Below, one piece after another: positions 39,039 to 48,475 of a stretch of DNA of 64,000 nt. Within the stretch, counting starts at the first letter, position 1, and each line of letters begins with the position of its first letter. The notes beneath the pieces were generated by a model. It worked only from the letters and a program-made list of their open reading frames with translations, was not told the DNA's origin and made no database searches. Made by a program: the position numbers and the translations under genes. Source of the DNA: CAVVTR01 sp963751245 (GTDB lineage Bacteria > Acidobacteriota > Thermoanaerobaculia > Thermoanaerobaculales > Thermoanaerobaculaceae); assembly GCA_963751245.1 (NCBI GenBank), contig CAVVTR010000007.1, positions 492,045-556,044 of the forward strand, in the 5' to 3' direction.

Positions 39039-39947
39039 CTAGCGCTCCCCGGCGGAACACTCGAGCTGGGACTCCGTCATCGTCAGAAAGGCGGGGCCGA
39101 AGACGCGGCGCGCCAGGACCCTGATGCCGTCGTACTCTCCGTCGCGGCACGGCGCGAACCCTGCGGCCAGCTCCGCGTCCCACCCGGCGATGGTCGCGCG
39201 GGCCGAGGGGTCCGAGCGCGGAAGCTGCACCAGCGCGCGCAGCAGCAGCTCGCGCACCGCCGCCGGAGCGCGGGCCTGGACGACGAAGGGGAAGTTCGGC
39301 AGCGGCTCCGACTCGGCGAGCACCCGCAGCCCGCGATCCTCGAAGCGGTGCCCGATGATGTCGCGGATCCCGCAGGCGTCCACCTCGCCCAGGAGCACGG
39401 CGCGGGCGGCGCGCTCGTGGTGCTCGAAGTAGCGGCACTCGAGGTCCCGGCCCGCCACCAGGCCGGCGGCCTGCAGCATCGCCCTCGGCGCCAGGTGCGA
39501 GGAGGTCGACAGGGGCGAGCCGAAGCCGAAGCGGCGGCCGGCGAGGTCGGTGAGCCGGTGCAGGGTGCTGGCCCGCCGGACCATGATCAGGCTCCGGTAG
39601 GTGTTGCTCCCGCCGGAGCGGAGCCGCACCAGGGGGACCGCCCCGCACGAGGCGTGGGCGCGGACGTAGGTGAGCGGCCCCAGGTAGGCGATGGTGAGGC
39701 GACCTTCGCACAGCGCCTGTACTGTGGTCTCGTAGGAGGGGCTGATGACGAGCTCCCAGGGGTGCCCCGTGGTGACGCTCAGGTAGTCCACCAGCGGCTG
39801 GTACTTGAGATACATGATCCTCGGGTTGTAGAAGCTGACCACGCCGAAGCGGTACGCCTCCGCCGCCGGCTGCGCCGCCGCCCCGTGTGCGGCGAAGGCG
39901 GCCAGCGAGACGAGGAGGATCGCGAGGCTAGGCCGCGAACCCCGCAC
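39039..39947 (-). CDS. PhnD-like periplasmic binding protein, probable sensor partner
   Basis: 302 residues. Signal peptide (SLAILLVSLAAFAAHGAAA) and a type II periplasmic-binding fold: YRFGVVSFYNPRIMYLKYQPLVDYL at the start (only part quoted from residue ~31), GRLTIAYLGPLTYV, FGFGSPLSTSSH and VDACGIRDII match the phosphonate/phosphite-binding (PhnD) family. No permease or ATPase gene is nearby; instead the kinase follows 1 nt away, a layout known from TorT/TorS- or TtrS-type sensing. I infer it detects an oxyanion or sulfonate. GTG 39947 with GGGAGGAACC; it overlaps the siroheme-synthase gene by 20 nt. Confidence 0.82.
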   Translation of the reverse strand: MRGSRPSLAILLVSLAAFAAHGAAAQPAAEAYRFGVVSFYNPRIMYLKYQPLVDYLSVTTGHPWELVISPSYETTVQALCEGRLTIAYLGPLTYVRAHASCGAVPLVRLRSGGSNTYRSLIMVRRASTLHRLTDLAGRRFGFGSPLSTSSHLAPRAMLQAAGLVAGRDLECRYFEHHERAARAVLLGEVDACGIRDIIGHRFEDRGLRVLAESEPLPNFPFVVQARAPAAVRELLLRALVQLPRSDPSARATIAGWDAELAAGFAPCRDGEYDGIRVLARRVFGPAFLTMTESQLECSAGER

Positions 39948-41736
39948 GGTTCCTCCCGCTCATGCGCACGACGAGCTCGCCGGCCCCTCCGGAGCCCGCC
40001 AGCTCCTCGACGTCCCGCCAGCCCAGGGCGCGTGCCCGGTTCGCGGTGTCGTGTCCGATGCACCAGGCGACCATTCCGTTCTCCCAGCCGCAGCCGTCGC
40101 GCTCCTCCTCGGCGAGATCCACCTCCCCGGGGCTGCGCAGCACACAGCCGGTGAGCGGCAGGGCCCCCACGGCGATGCGGCCGGCCGGGGACAGCGGCAG
40201 CGCAGCCTGCACGACCTCCGCGCCGGCCAGATCGAGGGACTCGGCGAGGGGCCCGGCGGGGCCAGGGACAAGCAGCCGCTGGCCGGCGAGAGGGCGGGCG
40301 GCGAACCAGTCGAGCGCGGTGGCGCGGGCCGCGGTGGGCCCGATGACGAAGAGCGCGGGGGGGCAGATTCCCACCCGCTGGGCCTCGCCGGCGAGATCGC
40401 GCAGGGGCGCCAGCGCGCGGCGCTGGGCGGACGTCGTGCCGCGCTCGATGACGGCGCCTGGGGTGGCGGGGTCCATCCCCGCCGCGATGAGGCGCTCGGA
40501 CACCGAGGACAAGGTCGTGAGACCCATGTAGCCGACGATGGTGGCGGAGGGGTCCTGGGCGAGGAGGTCCCAGCGCACCTGGGGCCCCGACGACTTGGCG
40601 CACTCGTGGGCGGTGAGGAAGGTGACGCGCACGGCCTCCCCGCGGTGAGTCACGGGGATCCCGGCGCAGGCGGGCACCGCCACCCCGGCGGTGATCCCGG
40701 GAACGACCTCGAAGGGGACGCCGGCGGCACGCAGGGCCTCGGCCTCCTCGCTTCCCCGTCCGAAGACGTAGGGATCCCCCCCTTTGAGACGCACGACCCG
40801 CTTCCCTTCCAGGGCCAGACGCACCAGGAGAGCGTTGATCGCCTCCTGGGGGATCGGGTGATGGCCCGCCGTCTTGCCGACGCAGTGCAGCTCCACGTGC
40901 TCCGGGAGCTCGCACGGCAGCGCCGGCTCGGCCAGACGGTCGTACACGACGGCGTCGGCCGTCAGGAGACGCCGGTGGCCCCGGCGGGTCAGGAGCCCGG
41001 GATCCCCCGGGCCGGCCCCGACCAAGGATACCAGCCCGGCCTCGACCTCGGGTGCCGCGGCGGGCGCCGGCGGGCAGACGTCACGGGGCCCGGTGGCGCC
41101 GGCTGCCGCGGGGGCGGTGGCGGTGAGCCACGCTTCGGTCTCGGCGGGGAGGGGGACGCGGGCGCGCAGGCGCTCGCCGTCCACGGTCGCGGCCACGAAC
41201 CGGTCGAACAGGGCCGACTCCTCCGGCGCGGCGAGCCCGAGGCCTCGGACGGCGGAACGGAACCGGGCGGCGGCCGCCAGCCACTGCGACCACTCGTGGC
41301 CGAGACGACGCTCGAGGAGCTGGCGCAGGCGGCGGACGGCGAAGGGTGCCTCGCCCGCGGACGAGACCGTGACCTGGAGGCTTCCGCGCCGGATCCGGGC
41401 CGGCATGTGGAAGCTGCAGAGCTCGGGGTCGTCGACCACGTTGACGAGGACCCCGGCCCGCTCGGCGTCCCCGAAGACGAGCCGGTTCACGTCGCGGTCC
41501 CCCGTGGCCGCGAAGACGAGGGCGTAGGAGCCCGCCTCGCCGGGTGCGTAGCGGCGCCGCAGCAGCTCGACGGCGCCGCTGTCGGCCAGTTCGACGACGG
41601 CGGGGAGCATCTCCGGCGCCACCACCGTGATTGTCGCCTCCTCGGCCCGCAGCGCCTCGATCTTGCGCAGCGCGACGCCGCCACCGCCCACCACGAGGCA
41701 GCGACGGCCTCGCAGCGAAAGCATCACCGGAAACAT
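39928..41736 (-). CDS. cysG: Siroheme synthase: precorrin-2 dehydrogenase + uroporphyrinogen-III methyltransferase, with extra C-terminal domain
   Basis: 602 residues. Residues 1-~210 are the NAD-dependent dehydrogenase/ferrochelatase part (VVGGGGVALRKIEAL, VNVVDDPELCSFHMPA). From ~240 the SAM-dependent methyltransferase follows (VGAGPGDPGLLT, VRLKGGDPYVFGRG, PGITAGVAVPA). A further ~110 residues (from PLAGQRLLVPGP) look like a shortened uroporphyrinogen-III synthase half. It makes siroheme, the cofactor of DsrAB, which explains its place in the dsr operon next to hemA. The C-terminal piece is too short for a full HemD and may be vestigial. Confidence 0.87.
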   Translation of the reverse strand: MFPVMLSLRGRRCLVVGGGGVALRKIEALRAEEATITVVAPEMLPAVVELADSGAVELLRRRYAPGEAGSYALVFAATGDRDVNRLVFGDAERAGVLVNVVDDPELCSFHMPARIRRGSLQVTVSSAGEAPFAVRRLRQLLERRLGHEWSQWLAAAARFRSAVRGLGLAAPEESALFDRFVAATVDGERLRARVPLPAETEAWLTATAPAAAGATGPRDVCPPAPAAAPEVEAGLVSLVGAGPGDPGLLTRRGHRRLLTADAVVYDRLAEPALPCELPEHVELHCVGKTAGHHPIPQEAINALLVRLALEGKRVVRLKGGDPYVFGRGSEEAEALRAAGVPFEVVPGITAGVAVPACAGIPVTHRGEAVRVTFLTAHECAKSSGPQVRWDLLAQDPSATIVGYMGLTTLSSVSERLIAAGMDPATPGAVIERGTTSAQRRALAPLRDLAGEAQRVGICPPALFVIGPTAARATALDWFAARPLAGQRLLVPGPAGPLAESLDLAGAEVVQAALPLSPAGRIAVGALPLTGCVLRSPGEVDLAEEERDGCGWENGMVAWCIGHDTANRARALGWRDVEELAGSGGAGELVVRMSGRNRAGFAA

Positions 41737-41770
41737 GTGGTCCCCCCTTCGTGCGGGGCTTCGAGGCCCC

Positions 41771-42826
41771 TCATCCGGCGAGGGACGCGACGGCGCGTCT
41801 CCCCGCCCTCCGGTCCCGGTCGTCCCGGGACCTCACCCACGTCCACCAGGAATCCAGCTCCTCCTCGACGAGAGCGCCGGCGGCTCCGACCGCCTCGGAG
41901 CGCCGGAGCGTCTCGTCCGCCAGCGTCGCGGCGAGGGACTCCACGTCGAACACCACCAGGCCCGCCGGGCTCCGGCCGGGCACGGTCGCGGGAAGGTTGC
42001 GCGGCACGCTGAGGTCCACCGCCAGCAGGCCTCCCGGCCGGCGCGCCGTCTCGGCGAGGACGGCCGTGGAGAGCACCGGGACCGTCGCGGCGGTGGCGCA
42101 GACGATGGCGTGCACCTCGCGGGGCAGGGCGCTCCGCCACGCCCACGGCACGGCCTCGCCCCCCACCGCCGCCGCCAGCGCGGCCGCGTGGGCCGTGGTC
42201 CGGGAGGTGACGAGGATCCGGGAGGCGCCGCGCTGGTGGAGCCGGCGCGCGGCCAAAGAGGCCGTCTCCCCGGCGCCGACGACGAGCACCGAGCGCCCGC
42301 CGAACCCGCCCAGTCTGCGCTCCAGCACGTTGATCGCGGCGCCGGCGAGGGAGCGGCCGCCGCGTCCCAGCGTGGTCTCCGAGCGGACCCGCCGCCCGGC
42401 CCGGAACGCCGCGTGGAACAGGCGGTGGAGCAGCGGTCCCGGGGTGCCGGCCGCGGAGGCCTCCCGGTAGGCCCGGCGCAGCTGGCTGAGGATCTGGTCC
42501 TCGCCGAGGGCGACGGACTCCAGTCCGGCGGCCACCCGCAGCAGGTGCCTCGCCGCGTCCTCGTCCCGGCGCACGGCCGGCGTGACGGTGAGGCGGCCGG
42601 GGCCGAGTCCGAGCCATGCGGTGAAGAGGGCGACGGCGTCCGCCTCCGGCACGCCCTCGGCGTACAGCTCGAGGCGATGGCAGGTCGAAAGCGTCACGAC
42701 GGCGGCCTCCGGAGCACCGGTGCCGCGGAGGGCCGCTTCGCGGCGGGCCGCGTGGGCGGCCTCGAGGACCGGGAGGGCGACCCCCCGGTGGTCGAAGCCG
42801 ACCTGGACCAGGGCGGGGTGGCTCAC
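41771..42826 (-). CDS. hemA: Glutamyl-tRNA reductase
   Basis: 351 residues, slightly short for the family. The catalytic Cys lies in TLSTCHRLELY, GLESVALGEDQI is the tRNA/Glu region, VLVVGAGETASLAARRL the NADPH fold, and the C-terminal dimer helix is truncated. It makes glutamate-1-semialdehyde, the first step to tetrapyrroles, here probably to raise siroheme and haem supply for DsrAB, DsrM and DsrJ. GTG 42826 overlaps the upstream gene by 4 nt, and GGAGCG precedes it. There may be another hemA elsewhere for general use. Confidence 0.88.
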   Translation of the reverse strand: MSHPALVQVGFDHRGVALPVLEAAHAARREAALRGTGAPEAAVVTLSTCHRLELYAEGVPEADAVALFTAWLGLGPGRLTVTPAVRRDEDAARHLLRVAAGLESVALGEDQILSQLRRAYREASAAGTPGPLLHRLFHAAFRAGRRVRSETTLGRGGRSLAGAAINVLERRLGGFGGRSVLVVGAGETASLAARRLHQRGASRILVTSRTTAHAAALAAAVGGEAVPWAWRSALPREVHAIVCATAATVPVLSTAVLAETARRPGGLLAVDLSVPRNLPATVPGRSPAGLVVFDVESLAATLADETLRRSEAVGAAGALVEEELDSWWTWVRSRDDRDRRAGRRAVASLAG

Positions 42827-44502
42827 CGCGGACCGCTCCACTTCAGCCCGTCCCGCCAGCGCAGGCCGCCGCCCAGATAGCGCGCCGGCCGCTCCCGGGA
42901 GGAGAGCCAGCGCACTGCCTCCGCCGCCCGGGTGCCCCGCTCGCACACCGCCAGGGGAGCCTCGGGCACGGCACCGGTCCCGGCGGCGCGGAGGCTCTCG
43001 AGGGGGATCTCGGTGAGGTGGGCGGAGTCGGCCGGCCTGGCCTCGCGTTCGGCGGGGTGGCGGACGTCGAGGACCGCCTCGGCGTCCAGGGGCGTGGACG
43101 GGGGCTGGGCCTCGACGCCCTCCTCCTGGTTCTGTGCCGTCCAGGCCGCCACCGCGAGCGGCTCCACGGCGGGGGCGAAGGGTGGGGCGTAGGCGTGTTC
43201 GAGGGCGGCCAGGTCGTCGAGGGTGGCGCCGCGCACGATGAGCTGGGCGGCGACGTCGATGCGCTTGACCACATCGCCGGCGCCCACCGCCTGGACGCCG
43301 AGCACCTTCCGGGAGGCGGGCTCGTAGACGAGGTCGATCGCGATCTCTTCGGCCTCGGGCCAGTAGTGGGCGCGGTCGTGGGCGGTGACCCACACGGAGC
43401 GGGCGGCGCGGCCGGAGGCGAGCAGGCTGCGCCGCGTGCACCCGACGGCCGCGACGTTGGCGTCGAAGACCTTGACGGCCACCGCCCCCGCCACCGGCGG
43501 GAAGCGGTCGTCGCGGCCGGAGAGGACATTGGCCAGGGTCCGTCCCTGGCGGTTGGCCAGCGACCCGAGGGGCAGGTGGACGGGACGGCCGGTGACGGCG
43601 TGCGGCACCTCCACGCAGTCGCCCACCGCCCAGACGTGGGGGATGGAGGTGGCCATCCGTCCGTCGACGAGGATGCCCCCCGCCGGGCCCAGGGCCGCGC
43701 CCGCCGCCACGGCGAGACCCGCGGCGGGAACGACGCCGGCGGCCACCACGGCGAAATCGGCGGTGACGTGCCCACCGGAGGTCCGCACGGTGACGGCTTC
43801 GGGTCCCGCTTCGATCCCGTCCACCGGCGCACCGAGATGGAGGGAGACGCCGTTGTGCTCGAGAACCCGCGCCACCAGTGCGGCGGCCTCCGCGTCGAGG
43901 ACGGTGGGGAGCGGGTGCGGGGCCGCCTCGATGAGGGTGACCTCGGCCCCCCACAGCGCCCGGAACGCCTCGGCCAGCTCACAGCCGACGAGGCCGGCCC
44001 CGACCACGGCCACGGAACCGAGCTCTCCGCGGGCGAGGGCGCCGTGCAGGGGGGCAACGTCCTCGAGCACGTGGAAGGAGCGCACGCGGGGGTGGTCGGG
44101 CTGGCCCGCGAGGTGGCGGGCGCGGGCGCCCGTGGCCAGGACCAGCTCGTCCCAGGGGAGCGTCCCGGTGGCGCCGCCGGCGGCCTCGAGGGTGAGGGTC
44201 CGGCCTGCGGTGTCGACGCCGGTGGCGCGCCAGCCGGTGCGGACGGTGAACCCCTTGACGTCCAGGAAGTAGGCTGGGTCGCGCAGGGTGCCGTCCGCCG
44301 TGGTGCGCAGGTCGGCCTCCGCGGGGACGTCCCCGGAGAGCAGGTAGGGCAGGCCGCAGGCGGCGTAGGAGAACGTCGTTCGCTGCTCCACCACCGTCAC
44401 CGACCAACCCGGGCATAGACGCGCCAGACGAGCGGCGCAGCGCAGCCCGGCGGCGGAGGCGCCCACCACCACGACCCGGCGGAGCGACCGCGGTGCGCTC
44501 AC
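42823..44502 (-). CDS. CoA-disulfide / polysulfide reductase with C-terminal rhodanese domain
   Basis: 559 residues. FAD motif VVVGASAAGLRCA, the single redox Cys in YAACGLPYL typical of CoA-disulfide reductase and Npsr, NAD motif VVGAGLVGCELAEAF, and GDCVEV. The last ~95 residues form a rhodanese-like domain with VLDVRHPAE and the Cys loop CERGTRA. Fusion enzymes of this kind reduce polysulfide or CoA persulfide with NAD(P)H. In the dsr operon it could handle sulfane sulfur made or consumed by the DsrC cycle. GTG start, 45 nt after dsrP. Confidence 0.83.
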   Translation of the reverse strand: MSAPRSLRRVVVVGASAAGLRCAARLARLCPGWSVTVVEQRTTFSYAACGLPYLLSGDVPAEADLRTTADGTLRDPAYFLDVKGFTVRTGWRATGVDTAGRTLTLEAAGGATGTLPWDELVLATGARARHLAGQPDHPRVRSFHVLEDVAPLHGALARGELGSVAVVGAGLVGCELAEAFRALWGAEVTLIEAAPHPLPTVLDAEAAALVARVLEHNGVSLHLGAPVDGIEAGPEAVTVRTSGGHVTADFAVVAAGVVPAAGLAVAAGAALGPAGGILVDGRMATSIPHVWAVGDCVEVPHAVTGRPVHLPLGSLANRQGRTLANVLSGRDDRFPPVAGAVAVKVFDANVAAVGCTRRSLLASGRAARSVWVTAHDRAHYWPEAEEIAIDLVYEPASRKVLGVQAVGAGDVVKRIDVAAQLIVRGATLDDLAALEHAYAPPFAPAVEPLAVAAWTAQNQEEGVEAQPPSTPLDAEAVLDVRHPAEREARPADSAHLTEIPLESLRAAGTGAVPEAPLAVCERGTRAAEAVRWLSSRERPARYLGGGLRWRDGLKWSGPR

Positions 44503-44547
44503 CGCGGGGCCCTCTGAGGTGTGCCGGTCATCGTCGCCCCCGCCTCC

Positions 44548-45705
44548 TCAGCGCGCAACCTCGCCGCGGACGGAGAGGGCGATCTTGTAGAGCACGGTGA
44601 GCACCAGCAGGCCGACGCCGTAGACCCCCGCCGCGATGAGCAGCTCCGGCGCGGTGGGCGAGTACGGGGTGACCTGGTTGAGGGGCGAGGGGATGAAGCC
44701 CGTCACCACCATGTCGAGGCCCTTGTCGATCCACAGCGAGGCGAACACCGCGGCGCAGGCGATGACCAGGGTGTTCTCGCGCCCGCGGGTGCGCGGGTTG
44801 ATGAGGAGGACGAGAGCTGTCACCGCGAGGACCGCCGAGGCCCAGGTCCAGGGCACCAGGGTGTGGCTGCCGTCGAGGCCCAGGTAGAGGTACTCGAAGT
44901 GGAGGACGTGCTCGGGGATGCCGCTGTAGAGGGCGGTGAAGACCTCCATGAGCACGAAGAACACGTTGATGGCCATGGCGTAGGTGACGATGACGGCGAG
45001 CTTCTGCACGGGCTCGCGCCCGGGGTCGAAGCGGGTGACCCGCCGGAGGATCAGCGTGATGAGGATGAGCAGGGCGGGACCCGAGGCAAACGCCGAGGCG
45101 AGGAAGCGCGGAGCGAGGACCGCCGTCATCCAGAAGGGACGCGCCGCCAGGCCCGAGTACAGGAACGCGGTGACGGTGTGGATGCTGATGGCCCACGGGA
45201 TCGACAGCAGGATGATGGGCTTGATCCACGCCGGGGGCGGAACGGACTCGCGCTCGGCCTGCAGCGACACGTGGGAGATCACCACGTTCAGCACGAGATA
45301 GCCCGACAGCACCATCATGTCCCAGAACATCAGGGAGTGCGGCGTGGGGTAGAGGAGCACGTTCAGGACCCGGGTGGGCTGGCCCATGTCCACGAAGATG
45401 AACAGCATGCACATGAGCACCGAGGCGATGGCCAGGAACTCGCCCAGGATGGTGATCCGGGCGAACTGCTTGGCGTTGTGCAGGTAGTACGGAAGTACCA
45501 CCATCACCGCCGAGGCGGCCACGCCGACCAGGAAGGTGAACTGGGCGATGTAGAAGCCCCAGCTCACGTCCCGGCTCATGCCCGTGATGCCCAGCCCGAC
45601 GGCGAACTGGCGCATGTAGAAGATGAAACCGAGCGCGATCACGCCGAGGAGGAACGCGATCCAGCTCCAGTAGCTGCGGCTGCCAGAGAGTGCCTTTTCG
45701 AGCAT
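44548..45705 (-). CDS. dsrP: DsrP, NrfD-like quinone-interacting membrane subunit
   Basis: 385 residues with about ten transmembrane helices and no haem motifs, as in the NrfD/PsrC family. It exchanges electrons between menaquinone and the periplasmic DsrJO module of the DsrMKJOP complex. ATG 45705, 7 nt after dsrO; gene order dsrMKJOP is fully kept. Confidence 0.9.
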   Translation of the reverse strand: MLEKALSGSRSYWSWIAFLLGVIALGFIFYMRQFAVGLGITGMSRDVSWGFYIAQFTFLVGVAASAVMVVLPYYLHNAKQFARITILGEFLAIASVLMCMLFIFVDMGQPTRVLNVLLYPTPHSLMFWDMMVLSGYLVLNVVISHVSLQAERESVPPPAWIKPIILLSIPWAISIHTVTAFLYSGLAARPFWMTAVLAPRFLASAFASGPALLILITLILRRVTRFDPGREPVQKLAVIVTYAMAINVFFVLMEVFTALYSGIPEHVLHFEYLYLGLDGSHTLVPWTWASAVLAVTALVLLINPRTRGRENTLVIACAAVFASLWIDKGLDMVVTGFIPSPLNQVTPYSPTAPELLIAAGVYGVGLLVLTVLYKIALSVRGEVAR

Positions 45706-45712
45706 AGCGACC

Positions 45713-46474
45713 TCACACCAGGTAGTAGACTTCGGGGCGGGTGCCGAGCGCGGGCTTGCGGCGCAGGGCGTAGCGCGAGCGGAGGAGCCGCCGCACCTCG
45801 GAGTCCGGGTCATCGAGGTTGCCGAAAGTGAGGGCCCCGCCCGGGCATGCCTCGACGCAGGCGGGCGCACGGCCGGTGCCGATGCGCTCCTCGCAGAAGG
45901 TGCACTTCTCCACGACCCCCTTGGTGCGTGTGGGGAAGTCCTCGGTGATGTGCGCGATGTGGGGCCGGGGGTCGACCCAGTTGAAGCTCCGGGAGCCGTA
46001 GGGGCACGCGGCCACGCAGTAGCGGCAGCCGATGCAGCGGTGCCAGTCCATCATGACGATGCCGTCGTCACGCCTGAACGTCGCCTGCGTCGGGCAGACC
46101 CGGACGCACGGGGGGTTGTCGCAGTGGTTGCAGAGCAAGAGGACGGGACGGGCGGTGAGCGCCGGGTCGACGACGCCGGCCTCCTGCTCCGGGAAGGCGT
46201 CTTCGAACGACTGCTTCCACGCCCACTTGACCTCGTGTCGGGGGTCGTCGATCCGGGGCACGTTGTGGGCGGTGTGGCAGGCCTCGATGCACGCCGTGCA
46301 CCCCTCCTTCTCGTCGCAGGCGCGCGGGTCGATGACCATGGCCCAGCGGGTGCGTCCCGGTGCTGCGCTCTCCACGGCCACCTGGGCCTCGGTGACGCGT
46401 TCCAGGACTCCACCGGCCAGCCCCAGAGCCACGGCGCCGGCGGCCTTGAGGAAGAACCTCCTGTCCTCGGCCAT
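45713..46474 (-). CDS. dsrO: DsrO, periplasmic iron-sulfur subunit with Tat signal
   Basis: 253 residues. The N-terminus EDRRFFLKAAGAVALGLAGG is a twin-arginine export signal. Four cysteine clusters typical of NrfC/PsrB-like ferredoxins are visible (CTACIEAC, CNHCDNPPC, CIGCRYCVAAC, CTFCEERI with CVEACPGG). It moves electrons between DsrJ haems and DsrP. Its ATG overlaps the dsrJ stop (TGATG). Confidence 0.93.
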   Translation of the reverse strand: MAEDRRFFLKAAGAVALGLAGGVLERVTEAQVAVESAAPGRTRWAMVIDPRACDEKEGCTACIEACHTAHNVPRIDDPRHEVKWAWKQSFEDAFPEQEAGVVDPALTARPVLLLCNHCDNPPCVRVCPTQATFRRDDGIVMMDWHRCIGCRYCVAACPYGSRSFNWVDPRPHIAHITEDFPTRTKGVVEKCTFCEERIGTGRAPACVEACPGGALTFGNLDDPDSEVRRLLRSRYALRRKPALGTRPEVYYLV

Positions 46475-46860
46475 CACGCCCTCCCCTTCTCGGTGGGTGC
46501 CACGTGACACTCCCAGCAGGTGGGGCTCACCGCCAGGTAGTTGTGGCACCGGTCGCAGAACTCGCTCTTGTTGGGGTGGCACTTCATGCAGCTCTGGTCG
46601 AGGTTCATGGTCACCACCGTGCCGTTGGCGGCCACCGTGGTGCGCTCGCCGTCGCGCACGACGGCGTTGCGCCAGCGGTTGAGGACGTCCATATGGGTGG
46701 CGCGCATGAGGGCGGTGGGCTCCACGCACTCCTTGGCCTGCGTGACGATCTTGGGCTCGGGCTTCGGCGCCCGGGCGCTGTGCGGGCCCAGCCAGAACGG
46801 CAGCAGCGCCACGGCGATGAAGGCGCCCAGACCGGTGAGGATCTTGCCTCCGTCATGCAT
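46474..46860 (-). CDS. dsrJ: DsrJ, triheme cytochrome c
   Basis: 128 residues. One N-terminal membrane anchor or signal (~8-24) and three CXXCH haem sites at 91-95 (CMKCH), 102-106 (CDRCH) and 115-119 (CWECH). Cys45 (AKECVEP) corresponds in place to the Cys that serves as unusual haem ligand in Allochromatium DsrJ. It is the periplasmic haem part of DsrMKJOP. Overlaps dsrK by 8 nt. Confidence 0.93.
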   Translation of the reverse strand: MHDGGKILTGLGAFIAVALLPFWLGPHSARAPKPEPKIVTQAKECVEPTALMRATHMDVLNRWRNAVVRDGERTTVAANGTVVTMNLDQSCMKCHPNKSEFCDRCHNYLAVSPTCWECHVAPTEKGRA

Positions 46861-48472
46861 CGGATTCGCCCTCCTTTCCCGCCATCTCCCGTCCCCTCAG
46901 GTCGGTGGTCCGCGGCTTCTCCCCGGGGAGCACGAGGGCGTTGGCGACGAGCTCGTGGACGCCGGTGACCTCGACGCCGGGCACCCAGTAGTCCATGAGC
47001 GGCGGCAGGGTGGCGCGGTCGATGGCGCAGATGCAGGCGAGCTGGTTGACGCCGTGCTTCTCATGCACGTACTTCACGGCGTTGGCGCGGGGTAGGCCGC
47101 CGCGCAGCCTCATCTCCATGTTCTCGTCGTTGCCCAGTCCGGCGCCGCCGGCGCAGCAGAAGGTCTGCTCTCGAGTGGTGCCCTCGGGCATCTCGAAGTA
47201 GTTGTTGCAGACGCTGCGGATCACGTAGCGGGGCTCCTCGAACAGGCCCATGCCCCGGGCGGGGTTGCAGGAGTCGTGGAAGGTGACCCGGAGGTGGTCG
47301 TTGCGCGAGGGGTCGAGGGGGAGCTTGCCGTTGGCGATGAGGTCCGCGGTGAACTCGCAGATGTGGACGGTCTTCGTGGCGGCGGCGTTGTCGAACCGCG
47401 TCCCGGTGATCGGCGAGACCGGCACCTCCAGGAAGTCCGCGGGGCCGTTCATGGTGTCCATGTACTGGTGGAGGACGCGCCACATGTGCCCGCACTCGCC
47501 GCCGAGCACCCAGCGGACCCCGAGGCGCTTCGCCTCGGCGTAGATCTTGTAGTTGAGCCGCTTGATGGTGTCGTGGGAGGTGAACAGCCCGAAGTTGCCG
47601 CCCTCGGAGGCGTAGGCGCTCAGGGTGTAGTCGAGGCCGAGGTGCTCGAACAGCAGCATGTACCCCATGAAGGTGTAGATCCCGGGTTCCGCGAAGTAAT
47701 CGGCGGAGGGCACCACGAAGAGAATCTCCGCCCCCTTGCGGTTGAAGGTGGGATTGACGCGGATCCCGGTGGCGTCCTCGAGCTCGTCGACCAGGAACTC
47801 GATGTTGTCCTTGAAGGTGTGGGGCTGGATGCCGAGGTGGTTCCCGGTGCGCTGGCAGTTGGCGACGGGCTCCATCACCCAGTTGATGTTGAGGCCGACG
47901 AGGTTCATGAGCTCGCGGGCCATCATGGTGATCTCGGCGGTGTCGATCCCGTAGGGGCAGAACACCGAGCAGCGCCGGCACTCCGTGCACTGGTAGAAGT
48001 AGTAGTACCACTCCTTGAGCACGTCGGCGGTGAGCTTGCGGCCGCCGGCGATGCCCTTGAGGATGCGGCCCGCGGTGGTGAAATCGTTCCGGTAGATGGA
48101 CCGGAGCAGCTCCGCCCGGAGCACCGGCATGTTCTTCGGGTCGCCCGAGCCGATGAAGAAGTGGCACTTGTCGGCGCAGGCGCCGCAGCGCACGCAGACG
48201 TCCATGAACACCTTGAGGGTGCGGTAGTTCTTCAGCCGCTCGCGGAACCCGTCGTGGATGATCTGCTGCCAGTTCTCGGGGAGCTGCCAGTCGTCGTCGG
48301 TGGGGGACCACTCCCTCGGGTTGGGGAACCCGAGGTACCTGAGGTTCTTGGGCGCTGCCGGGTAGGACCAGCTGCCGCGCCGGGCCTCGAAGTCCACGGA
48401 CGGGTCCGTCCAGCTCCTCTTCGGCGGGGTGAAGTCGATCTGGATGAGTTCTTCTGGTGTCTTCTGGGCCAT
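46853..48472 (-). CDS. dsrK: DsrK, HdrD-like catalytic Fe-S subunit
   Basis: 539 residues. Two 4Fe-4S ferredoxin motifs (CVRCGACADKC, CTECRRCSVFC) and the CCG-type motifs of heterodisulfide reductase (DSCNPARG, FCCAGGAG) that hold the noncubane 4Fe-4S centre. On the cytoplasmic side of the complex it reduces the DsrC trisulfide using electrons from DsrM. ATG 48472, 3 nt after dsrM. Confidence 0.94.
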   Translation of the reverse strand: MAQKTPEELIQIDFTPPKRSWTDPSVDFEARRGSWSYPAAPKNLRYLGFPNPREWSPTDDDWQLPENWQQIIHDGFRERLKNYRTLKVFMDVCVRCGACADKCHFFIGSGDPKNMPVLRAELLRSIYRNDFTTAGRILKGIAGGRKLTADVLKEWYYYFYQCTECRRCSVFCPYGIDTAEITMMARELMNLVGLNINWVMEPVANCQRTGNHLGIQPHTFKDNIEFLVDELEDATGIRVNPTFNRKGAEILFVVPSADYFAEPGIYTFMGYMLLFEHLGLDYTLSAYASEGGNFGLFTSHDTIKRLNYKIYAEAKRLGVRWVLGGECGHMWRVLHQYMDTMNGPADFLEVPVSPITGTRFDNAAATKTVHICEFTADLIANGKLPLDPSRNDHLRVTFHDSCNPARGMGLFEEPRYVIRSVCNNYFEMPEGTTREQTFCCAGGAGLGNDENMEMRLRGGLPRANAVKYVHEKHGVNQLACICAIDRATLPPLMDYWVPGVEVTGVHELVANALVLPGEKPRTTDLRGREMAGKEGESDA

Positions 48473-48475
48473 CTC

